From positions 78,920,121 through 78,984,120 of the forward strand of contig CM040421.1 in NCBI GenBank assembly GCA_022702705.1: DNA of 64,000 bases, in the 5' to 3' direction. A program made the translations under genes and the position numbers. Under the pieces are notes generated by a model. The model was not told the origin of the DNA, ran no database searches, and worked only from the letters and a program-made list of their open reading frames with translations. Position 1 is the first letter of the stretch, and every line of letters starts with the position of its first letter. The DNA is from Papilionanthe hookeriana x Papilionanthe teres. Its lineage: Eukaryota; Streptophyta; Magnoliopsida; Asparagales; Orchidaceae. This document shows, piece by piece, positions 47,766 through 57,289 of this stretch.

Positions 47766-48285
47766 ACTTAGGGCTCGTTGTTCGCGAAAAGCTTGTGTTC
47801 GGCTCGTGAAGTAGCTCGTGTTCGGCTCGTTCGTTAAGTAAATGAGCCAAACACGAACAATTTTTTAAGCTCGTATTACAAACGAGCCGAACACAAACAA
47901 CTCTTTGTTCGCTTGTGTTCGGCTCGTTTAGCTCGAAATAAAAAAATAGTTATATAATTATTTATATAATTATTTATTATATATATTATTTATATGTTAA
48001 TATATTATATATATTTATATTTAAGTTTAAATCATAATTGCTTGTGTGGTAACGTGGTTATACGTCTTTTTTTCATTCATTTGGTCCAGGTTCGAATCCA
48101 GCACTATGCGTATATTTTTTCCAATTAATTTTAACGAGCCAATTTTGAGCCGATCACAAACACGTCTTTCACAAGCCATTTCGAACACGAGCCGATTTCG
48201 AGCTCGAGCCAGTATCGAAAGAGCCGAACACGACCCGACCCTGAGCTCGCTCAGGCTCAACTCATTTACAACCCTAATCTCGTTT
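47766..48285. mobile_element. Foldback-like repeat with GAGCCGAACACGAG motifs
   Basis: Many copies of TTCGGCTCGTT and its complement (GAGCCGAACAC) lie at both ends (47785-47935 and 48165-48275), so the segment can fold back on itself. The outermost words are TTAGGGCTCGT and, inverse, TTAGGGTTGT. Non-autonomous repeats of this flavour are common in dicots as I recall. No clear target duplication was seen. Confidence 0.5.
48040..48104 (+). ncRNA. tRNA-like Pol III promoter segment (SINE or tRNA relic)
   Basis: TTGTGTGGTAACGTGGTTA (about 48042-48060) resembles a tRNA A box, and GGTTCGAATCC (48089-48099) is a perfect B-box consensus about 35 bp downstream. Between them is a T-rich insert. There is no complete cloverleaf, so it is not a functional tRNA. 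It is best read as a tRNA-derived SINE head or a tRNA relic carried by the foldback repeat. Confidence 0.45.
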
Positions 48286-48290
48286 ATATC

Positions 48291-49009
48291 ATGCTATAAA
48301 GTTGCTACTAATATACCCTTAGTAATTTTAGGGGTTGTTTGTAATAACTTTCTATTTTTACTTTTTTTAATTTTAATTAACTTTTATTTTGTTTTGTTTA
48401 AGTTTTAAAAACAAATAAAAATGTGTTTGATAGTCTTATGAATTTTCTTATTTTAAATAATTAAAAAAAAATTGATAGTCCAATATAAGAATAAATTTGT
48501 AGGACCTAAACAAGTAGCAGGTTCAAAATCCGGAGATGATTGGATAGTTATATATTTATAGTTTTCACGAAATTAACGATATTCCAAATAAGCTATAGGA
48601 TTATTAGTAAGACAATTTTAAGGCCAAAACAATGTAAAGCTTCAATTTCATCCAACTGCCGTAGAAAATTCAATAAAGGCCTTTACAACTTATTTTGCTA
48701 TGGCCACTAACTTTATCTGCATTTCATCTGAATCAATGGCTCAGATCAAGATCCTAGAGCAGCATCCAGTTCAAAAGAAAGATATATAGATCATAAATCT
48801 TTCTAGATAGTAATGTTACAGAAAAGCCAAAAATTTCTAGTAATGGCAAGATCATCGAGACAGTGAACAATTCAAAAGATCTGGAAAACAAATTGGGTCT
48901 AAATATACCAACAAAATTTAGCATACTTAATAAATATAGGTAACATAATATAAAAATTAAGCAAAATGGAGAATAGAGATAGAAGAAGCTCACTTGCGAC
49001 CTAAGGTTA
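48291..49009. other. AT-rich DNA between foldback repeat and repeat E
   Basis: No ORF of recognisable family and no obvious repeat; several A/T homopolymers. Confidence 0.5.
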
Positions 49010-49012
49010 GAG

Positions 49013-49846
49013 AAGAATTACAGATCGAAGAATAATTTGGTGTCGCCAGGCAAAAGAGGCCAAGGGCGAGAGAGGCCCTAACTGTGAGAGGCACTGCAAG
49101 GATCAGAGGGGTAGCATCGCTTGTAGGAATGGAAGATGTAGAGAAAAGTTGCCCTAACCGTAGGAGGCGACGCGGATAAAAGAAGAAGAATTACAGATCG
49201 AAGAATAATTTGGTGTCGCCAGGCAAAAGAGGCCAAGGGCGAGAGAGGCCCTAACTGTGAGAGCCGCTGCAAGGATTAGAGAGGTAGTGTCGCTTGTCAG
49301 AATGGAAGATGTGGAGAAAAGTTGCCCTAACCGTAGGAGGCGATGCAGATAAAAGGAAGGTTTGAAAGCTTGCACCTTGAAATATCGGGATGGGTAGGGT
49401 TCGAAAACATGTTTTAAAAACCCAAAAAAACGAATATTTTTTGTGCTTTTAAAAACAGAATTCAAATATGTGAAAATTGAAGCCTACTCATCAATTTTTA
49501 TTTTTTATTTCTAAGGCGGTATTTTGCTGCGATTTAATTTTACGTTGAAAAGAATTTATTTAAATTCAGCGAGATTAGATTTATCAAATTTTATGCAAAT
49601 GTGATGAGAAATAACGTCTCATAAATTCATTTCATATTAGAACTTCATAAATTCAGGTTTACATCATAAATTAAAAAAAAATTTTACATATAGAGGAGTT
49701 ATTTACAGCTAAAAGCTCCTAAACATTTAATTTATCGCTGAAGGACTCAGTTACTACTCTGCTTTCCCTCTTTTCGTCTCCCGATCGCAAGAAAAATAAA
49801 ATAGGTGCCAAAAAAAAACTCAAACTTCATTCTGCCTAAAATTGTC
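49013..49846. repeat. Dispersed repeat E, copy 2, with an internal 173-bp duplication
   Basis: Matches 31181-31848. Its first part is duplicated: ACAGATCGAAGAATAATTTGG starts at 49020 and again at 49193, each followed by the same 150-bp block. The copy ends AAATTGTC at 49846, joined 3 bp later to the dUTPase repeat copy D. Confidence 0.85.
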
Positions 49847-49849
49847 CAT

Positions 49850-51842
49850 CACCGTCTGTGAACTCTACTTGCTACTGACGTAGTTTTAATATAATGTAAG
49901 GTATAACATTGTATTGAGAACTCCACGTCAACTTTCAACCTAATTGGTTGTTGATAATCTAGTCTTGCCACTGTCGTATCCTAAATATGGTTGTAATGTA
50001 TATAACCATATGAAAGATTTGGTGATAACCTTCAACCTCCGTAGCTGTCAACGACCCATTGTCTTTTGTAACATTTAATTTATTGAATATCCCATAATAA
50101 CTTATGACCTCTGCTGCAGTCAATCACTGTCGGTCATCGTTGGCCGTCACCACGTACCGGCGTCGAGCACTGCTTGTGACCTCTATAGCCAGAATATAAT
50201 GGTTGTTCCAAGCACCTGTATTTTATGTTGAATATAAAATTGTAACTATTTTTTTCTTGAGAAAAGAGATTCCAACACCAATTGCAATCGATGTGGCTAA
50301 TTGTCAATGCAGCTTAGGCCTATGTCCTCTGTGCCAAAATTGAAACTATCAATTACCAAGTATGTGGCCAATTATGATTTATCTGGTTAGGTACAACTGC
50401 AGCATCCGACAATGACCTCTATGTCCAATCGATGCTGTTGTAGTTGGCGTTATGATCTTTGTGACCGATTAAAACTATCATAGTTTACAACTACAGCTTT
50501 TGTGACCAACCACCATAATTATAGTCACCACATAAAGCCATTGTGACCAAGTTTTGTTGTTGCGGCCACTGACAACAGTCTTAATAACCAACTATAGTCT
50601 TTGTGATTAATTACAACAAGTAATAATGATTGTTGTGGCCCAATTATGACTATTATAGCTAAACTAGTGTTGTATATATGTAATTATCAACATTGTAATT
50701 TTATCTCCAATTTATAAGAAGAGTGAACCCATTTACTTACAATCATATAGTGCATTACTTTGATTTAGTTAGACCATATGATTTTTACATGTAAAAAACT
50801 CTTAGTGTTCATTTCACATACTTTATTAAATTATGTGTGTTGGATTTCCTGCAATGCTAAGATAGTAATTATCACTCAACCTCCGCGAATATTTCGGCAC
50901 GCAAAAAGTTTTAAAGTTCGTAATTTTATTTTAAAATGATAATAATCTAAATTTGAATTAATTTACCGCACATTATAACGTTTGAAAATAAATTTATATT
51001 TTCATACAATATCTTTCCCATGTTTCATATAATGAGACGCGATTCTCTAGGCGACTTGAGCACTAATTTAGTGTTATTCTTCCATCAATCATATTATTAG
51101 CTAATTCTTATATATGAATTTGAAATTTAGAACAAAAGGTCATCACAAATCATATTGGTGCATTACACGCATAACCCATAAAATTTTGCTATCTATAAAC
51201 CTATCATCTTATTTCATCCCATTTTCAAATTCTCACTTAAATATAAAAAAAAAAAAAACAAGGGCAAAATCATAGCTTATATTTCTCATTTTTATAAAAT
51301 TTTCAATGATTTGAAAAAAGTGAACTGAGTCCTAGTTTGGTAGATAATAATATTTAGAGTGTTACATATCTAATTATCTCAACATGCCTTCAAATTTGAT
51401 TGAAAATCCAAGACTGTCGAATCCAATTACCGACGGTAAAGACTAGTTCAAAACAAAAACCCTAGAAAATCCGAAGTCTCAAACGGCGGGAAAACTTTTT
51501 TTGTTTCATGCCTAAACTTTGAATTTTACATCTCATATCTGTGCGCTTCGTCCACAAAATCCAAAAAGGTTGAACCTTCTTCATTCATCTCGCTCCCGAT
51601 TCAGAGCAGCAGCAGCATAGCGGAAAAGGGAAAAATCCCCGAACAATCGCTCACCGGTCAGAGCAGCACGGAGAGCGAACCCCGCAAATTCCTCAAAGAA
51701 AATACGCTTTAATCCTATGTCATATTGTCTTTCAGAGGTTTTTCTCGTTCTGATGCATATGATCTTTTCATGTAAATTCAGTTTCCTATAATTACTTTTT
51801 CTCTTATTTGCAAATGGAAGCGACATTTATTTTAGCAATCTC
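49850..51842 (+). repeat. dUTPase-bearing repeat, copy D (truncated at both ends)
   Basis: Begins CACCGTCTGTGAACTCTAC, which is internal in copies B (38494) and C, directly after repeat E. It ends after TTTATTTTAGCAATCT at about 51842, within the intron following exon 1a. It lacks exon 2 and later parts. Confidence 0.85.
51617..51771 (+). pseudogene. dUTPase exon 1a, copy D (start codon lost)
   Basis: Same 155-nt length as in copies A-C, but the ATG is ATA. A stop (TAA at 51710-51712) falls after KENTL, and the AG|GT donor is altered to AT|GT. No later exon is present. It is non-functional. Confidence 0.8.
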
Positions 51843-52471
51843 AAAGCTAGCTAAAAGAGAGCTAATCATGAAGTGAAAGGATTCCAAAACAACCTTCAAA
51901 ACAAGTTAGCAATAGGGACTAGAGCATGCATAACTTTCCAAGTGAAACGTATTAAACCTAAAGAAGCACTGGTGAATAGAGTAGAGCATGCCATTTAAAA
52001 CCTCCATCTCAAAACCCAACATGAACATTACTTGGGAGCAAATACATCCTTCAAATCTTTATTTCCAAGAAAGAAAACATAAGACAACTAATTACAATTT
52101 AGAATAACTGAAGCATTCAAAATTTGAAACTAATGAGATCCATGATTTACAATATTCCTATGAGATATACGATGCTGAAAGTTTTCTCACATTTTATTCG
52201 TCTTGGCAAGTATTATGAACACTCAAATATCAAACCAAAAAAAATCACGAGTCGCTCCATCTTTCAACAAAACCATCTTTAATATATGAAAATCATAAGT
52301 GATGCAAGGTAAAAAAACAGAAACATATCTCCTAATAAAATAGGAGCAATAAAATATAACAAATCTCATAAACCTCTGCACAACTTCCATTTAGATCATT
52401 CCAAGCATTAAAAAAAAAAATCATTAGCATGTATTAAACATAGAAAATAAAAAAAAAGTTCAAAAGAAAAC
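51843..52471. other. Unassigned AT-rich DNA
   Basis: No recognisable ORF, and no similarity to other parts of the window noticed. Confidence 0.5.
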
Positions 52472-52815
52472 TCATGGATCAACTAAATGGAGAGAAGGGA
52501 AGAGAAGTTTTACTTCCAAAAACTTGAATGAAAGAGGAGAAGGAGGTCCGGCAAGCTCGTCTGCTGCGTCTCCGGCCGAGAGGGAGGCGAGGTCGGCCCG
52601 ATTTTTGTCGCAGGAGATCGTCGGCGCTCGGGCTAGGGCACCTGAAGAGGAAGAAAACACCCGGAAGAGATGCGTCGGTGGGTTGCTGGTGTCGAAGAGG
52701 GAAGGTCGGCGGTCGGACGCTCGCTGGTGAGGGAGATGGCGTCGGCGATTTCGCGAAGAAAGGGGCAGGTCGGCGCGATGGGGAAAATTGGGGAGGCGCT
52801 GTTCACGTGTCTTCT
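52472..52815 (-). other. GC-rich exon-like region interrupted by the MULE
   Basis: Strong GC enrichment compared with its surroundings. The minus-strand frame 52660-52472 (MFSSSSGALARAPTISCDK...) and overlapping + frames are all open, as expected for GC-rich DNA. The shape resembles a plant 5' UTR plus first exon on the minus strand. The MULE lies at its upstream edge, where a promoter would be. No family recognised. Confidence 0.3.
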
Positions 52816-52824
52816 CCTTCTCCT
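52816..52824. repeat. 9-bp target-site duplication CCTTCTCCT (left)
   Basis: Identical to 62708-62716. Nine base pairs is the typical target duplication of Mutator superfamily elements. Confidence 0.95.
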
Positions 52825-52984
52825 GCCGAATTTTCCTGTGCGTCGTCCGAACGTAGCGCTACGTTCGGACGCCAGTTAAAAAACGACGCGTGGCGTAAGT
52901 GGGGCCCAAAGTCCACGTCGGATACTTAATGGAAAAAAGGGAAAATTAAACGCCCGGCCCGGCCCGACCCGACCCGATCGTTTC
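52825..52984 (+). repeat. MULE terminal inverted repeat, left (160 bp)
   Basis: Starts GCCGAATTTTCCTGTG and ends CCGATCGTTTC. It contains a perfect 28-bp palindrome (52844-52871, half-site CGTCCGAACGTAGC), an ACGCGTGGCG word, GGGCCC, and GGCCCGGCCCGACCCGACCC. Just inside it, a 19-bp direct repeat (CGTTTCGCATATCCCGCC) occurs twice (52979-53015). The TIR probably carries transposase binding sites and the promoter of the Ulp1 gene. Confidence 0.95.
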
Positions 52985-53166
52985 GCATATCCCGCCGTTT
53001 CGCATATCCCGCCCGGCTTCGTAAATAGGGTTTAATGTTTCATTCATGGTTTTAACGCCGATTGGGTTTAGGGTTGCTCCGCCTCCTCCTAGGGTTTGGA
53101 TTTTTGAATCCTTCATTGGGATTACTCGCTGGTCTTGGAGATTTTGATTTTTGAATCGTGAAGACA

Positions 53167-56100
53167 ATGTCGTTGTCCGACTCCGAGAATACGCTATGGG
53201 AGGAGGAGACAGGATCGGAATCACAAGAAAGAGGAACGACTTCAGACAACCCGGTAGTCGAACAGGCAAAGAAATCATTGAAGATAGCAAAGAAGTCGAA
53301 GGAGGGAATGACAGAAGAAAGCTTATCGTGGTAAGTTTGCTCCTTCTGTTCCTCCTTTTTTAGGGTTTCTAAATATGGTGTATTTTCAGTGTATTTTCAG
53401 TGTATTACTTTCAGTGTATTTTCAGTGTATTATTTTCGGCGTATTTTCAGTGTATTTTCGTATTTCCAGTGTAATATTTTCAGCGTATTTTCAGTGTATT
53501 TTCAGTGTATTTTCAGTGTATTTTCAGTGTATTACTTTCAGTGTATTCTCAGTGTATTTTCAGTGTATTATTATCAGTGTATTTTCAGTGTATTATTTTC
53601 AGTGTATTTTCAGTGTATTATTTTTAGTGTATTTTCAGTGTATTCTCAGTGTATTATTGTCAGTGTATTTTCAGTGTATTGTCAGTCTATTACTTTCAGT
53701 GTATTCTCAGTGTATTTTCAGTGTATTATTTTCAGTGTATTATTTTCAGTGTATTTTCAGTGTATTTTCAGTGTATTTTCAGTGTATTATTGTCAGTGTA
53801 TTATTTTCAGTGTATTTTCAGTGTATTTTCAGTGTATTTTCAGTGTATTTTCAGTGTATTATTTTCAGTGTATTTTCAGTGTATTATTTTTAGTGTAGGT
53901 TCAGTGTATTTTCAGTGTATTCTCAGTGTATTATTGTCAGTGTATTATTGTCAGTGTATTTTCAGTGTATTTTCAGTGTATTGTTAGTCTATTACTTTCA
54001 GTGTATTCTCAGTGTATTCTCAGTGTATTATTTTCAGTGTATTATTTTCAGTGTATTGTCAATGTATTATTTGTAGTGTATTTTCAGTGTATTCCCAGTG
54101 TATTATGTTTAGTGTATTTTCAGTGTATTCTCAGTGTATTATTGTCAGTGTATTTTCAGTGTATTTTCAGTGTATTTTCAGTGTATTGTCCAGTCTATTA
54201 CTTTGTGTATTCTCAGTGTATTCTAAGTGTATTTTCAGTGTATTCTTTTCAGTGGATTATTTCCAGTGTATTTTCAGTGTATTTTCAGTGTATTTTTAGT
54301 GTATTTTCAGTGTATTTTCAGTGTATTGTCCAGTCTATTACTTTCAGTGTATTCTCAGTGTATTCTAAGTGTATTTTCAGTGTATTATTTTCAGTGGATT
54401 ATTTTCAGTGTATTCTCAGTGTATTTTCAGTGTATTATTTTCAGTGTATTTTCAGTGTATTGTCAGTGTTAATGACATGAATCTTACTCATGCAGGTTTA
54501 TGGACAGGAAATCCATGTATTGTAGATGTCGCCCATCAACATGTAGAGATGTTTTGGGGAAGGTTAGGCCTGCTGTTTCTCAGGAAACTTGGGCTAAACT
54601 TGAAGAATTGAAGCTCGATCGGTTTTTGATCTCCCTCCTACACTCAAGATCACATCATGACCATGCATATACTAAATTGTTGGGATATGAAGAAAGCAAC
54701 ATTCAGATTGGGGGGGAAGGACATAAGGTTTGATGCAGACCAAGTTGTACTGTTAGTTGGCATGCCCAATAGAGGACCTGTCGCAACTTGGGGCCAAAAT
54801 TTCATTCCTAAGGTTAGTGCCAATATGGCAAAGAAGGAATTACCTGGATGGGCCACTCCCGCAGTCACCCATGGCGAACTTGTGAAACTTATTATTAAGT
54901 TTTTGTTATTGAACTTATTATTTCCTTACAACAATTTGAGGGTGCCGGAAGGGCTATATTCGTATGCTAACAATTTAGATACTTTTTCGTCGTTTAATTG
55001 GCCTGCAACGATATGTGACCACCTGATCGAGCAAATAAATGGGTGCCTCATGAAATTAAAGAAGGGCCACAAATTGGGATACTTCAATGGGTTTATTTTT
55101 CTTCTGACGGTTAGTCCATTTACATGACCAAGTACATATGTACGTCATTTATTTTAACAGTGAAGCACTAATTTAATTTTTTATGTGCAGCTGTGGTTTT
55201 ATGAGCGGACAACTGTCATGACTCCGGCTCTTCTCGATGCCGGACCTCGCATGTTGCGGTGGCGGGAAAAATCGGGCCGGAACCGATCAAGGATTAATTT
55301 AATTTTGAAAGACTTGTAACTCGTACGGGTACGTAGTAATATTTTTGGTATCATTTCGGACTTAATTTTTTATATAATATATGAAATATTTATTAGTTCT
55401 AATAAATGCCCATGTAGGTACTCGATTCATTTGCCGATGTCCGCGAGGGCGAGCAGATCTTACTTGCCCCTACAGGGGAGCACATCTCTTCTCCTATCGG
55501 TTATGCGGAGCCACCGACATCGAATCACGCGGTGGCACCCCTTTGGTTCCGGATACAAGCACCCCGCGGCCTACATATTCACATATGCGAGCAGAAGCGA
55601 TCGTTGGTAACATGGAAGGGATAGTTCAAACTCTTAGGGAGCTTCGAATTTTGTTTATAAATTCACCGAAACCGTAAATAATAGATTAGACAGGGCGGAG
55701 GCTGATATTGTGGTGATGAAGACCGACATTAGGGAGATGAAAAATAAATTAAATAAAGGTGACACCGAATCACCTAAAGAAAGCCCATCAATGGCTGAAC
55801 AGCCTCCTACCTATATGGAGGAAGAAAGGGAAGAGGAATCTGGGCCTATGGTTCCGCATTCAATAGTTCCAATGTGGACTATAGCTTCAGTGGACGAACC
55901 TGTAGCTGAAGAAATAATGAATAAGGGGCACGGGGAACATGGGGAGGAAACCGTGACTAAAACGCTAATGGGTAGCTTAGTCCGAAGGGTTAAGTCCGAA
56001 GCGGCCGTAAAAGAAAGGCGAGTTGTCTCTCCATTCATTGTACTTAAGAGGAATAAAAACCCTCCAATAACGGAAGAACAACTTCCGGAGTCCGAAGGTG

Positions 56101-57197
56101 ACATCCCTGCGGATGCAACACACATCGATGAAGCTGAGAAACATGACTCGGATATTATTACAGCAGCGGAGGAGGATGAACAGCGAGGAGCTATCATTGC
56201 ATTACAAGGCTATTTCCCTGCTGTTGATTGTCCAGCCATTGAGTTTCCTAGCAGAGATCTATTGCCAGCAGAGATGCAACGGGTCATAGATACATGTTTC
56301 AACCGATTCAAAGCTGAGTATGTAAAGCCACAATACTTTATAAATACTTTCTTATTCCTTTATTAAATCTAATGATATTTTTTTTATTCATAATGCAGCG
56401 ACGATGTAATAATTCACATGGGCCATATTTACATAACTCGGAATTGTATCTCGTTATTGTGGAATGATAAAGAAATAGGAACCGAACATATCGATATGTT
56501 CGAACTTGCTTTACAAAATAAGAGGCGTCAATCGCCCGAATCTTACAAATCATATCTATACGTGTCTCCGGCACATTGGGTAAAAATCAGCCTTCATATT
56601 TAGTTAGGAATCTTGCTCATGTTTAATGCATAATCTCATTTAATTTGTTTATGCAGATGTACAGAAAGCACCCATACAGAGATATTGTATCGCATGTTAC
56701 AAAGGAGGCCGTTGCGGCGAAGGAATTTAATTTTTGTTCCAATTATTCATAACCGGCATTGTACTCTACTAACTGGAAATCAGATTTTGCGTCAGTGGAG
56801 ATTTTTGGATTCTTTGCCGAAAAAAACTCACTCGGCAGTCACACACGATGTGGTATGCAACACGCCACTTTATTTACTGTCTAAACAAGTTCCTCGTTGC
56901 GACAAGCTAACAATCATTTAAATTGGTACGACTTCTTTTCAGATTCAGTATCTTGCTGATTCATTAGGGAGTGCTTTTGAGTTCGACCCCACAAAGTGGC
57001 AAATTATCACGTCCAAAGGACTCCCCACACAGGCTAACAGCGTCGACTGTGGTATTTTTGTTTGTAAATACATGGAGACACTTGCAAAGAAAGAGAAAGT
57101 TGTTTGGAAAGATAAGCAAAACTGGCAGGCTGAAATGCCACGGTTTAGAGCTGAACTCGCATACGAAATATGTAAATATAGGCTATCTAATACTTGA
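53167..57197 (+). pseudogene. MULE-encoded Ulp1-like (C48 family) cysteine protease gene, broken
   Basis: Ulp1 enzymes cut SUMO from proteins; the role in MULEs is unknown. Exons by GT-AG and frame: 53167-53330 (acidic start MSLSDSENTLWEEETGS), 54496-55109, 55191 to about 55329, 55418-56317 (no single open frame), 56399-56579, 56657-56852, 56943-57197. Exon 2 carries the plant-mobile-type domain (WAKLEELKLDRFLISLLHSR, FDADQVVLLVGMPNRGP). The protease domain shows the His region (IIHNRHCTLL; usual HW is HC, His codon 56757-56759), the Asp (FLDSLP, 56808-56810), the Gln (TQANSVDCG, 57030-57032) and the Cys (57048-57050). Lesions: frameshifts near 54695 and 56730, a stop ending exon 3, and frame changes around 55480-55700. 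Confidence 0.85.
53378..54470 (+). repeat. Minisatellite array, unit GTGTATTTTCA (11 bp) or GTGTATTATTTTCA (14 bp), in Ulp1 intron 1
   Basis: About 1.1 kb of head-to-tail units. Most are 11 bp, with variants gtgtattctca and gtgtattgtca. Others are 14 bp with an extra tta or tac/ttg-type triplet. The array lies between the exon 1 donor (53331) and exon 2 acceptor (54495). The sense strand contains no stop codon in any frame, so three long overlapping ORFs (172, 169 and 184 codons) arise from the repeat alone. Their products would be repetitive Phe/Ser/Val/Cys/Tyr polypeptides. I treat them as non-coding. Confidence 0.95.
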
Positions 57198-57289
57198 TTG
57201 TACATTTAAACTAACCTTTAGATAAAATTCTGATTCATTTTTCTGTATTGTATATCATATCTAAAATCTGATTCATTTTTCTCGTTCAC

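Noticed and set aside
48040..48104. Functional tRNA gene
   Set aside because: Only the box elements are present; no acceptor stem or anticodon arm can be formed.
53378..54470. CRISPR-like array
   Set aside because: Units are contiguous with no unique spacers, and the DNA is a plant genome.
53375..54480. Three long overlapping + strand ORFs (172, 169 and 184 codons) as genes
   Set aside because: They are translations of the 11/14-bp tandem repeat in all frames inside an intron. Openness follows from the absence of stops in the unit.
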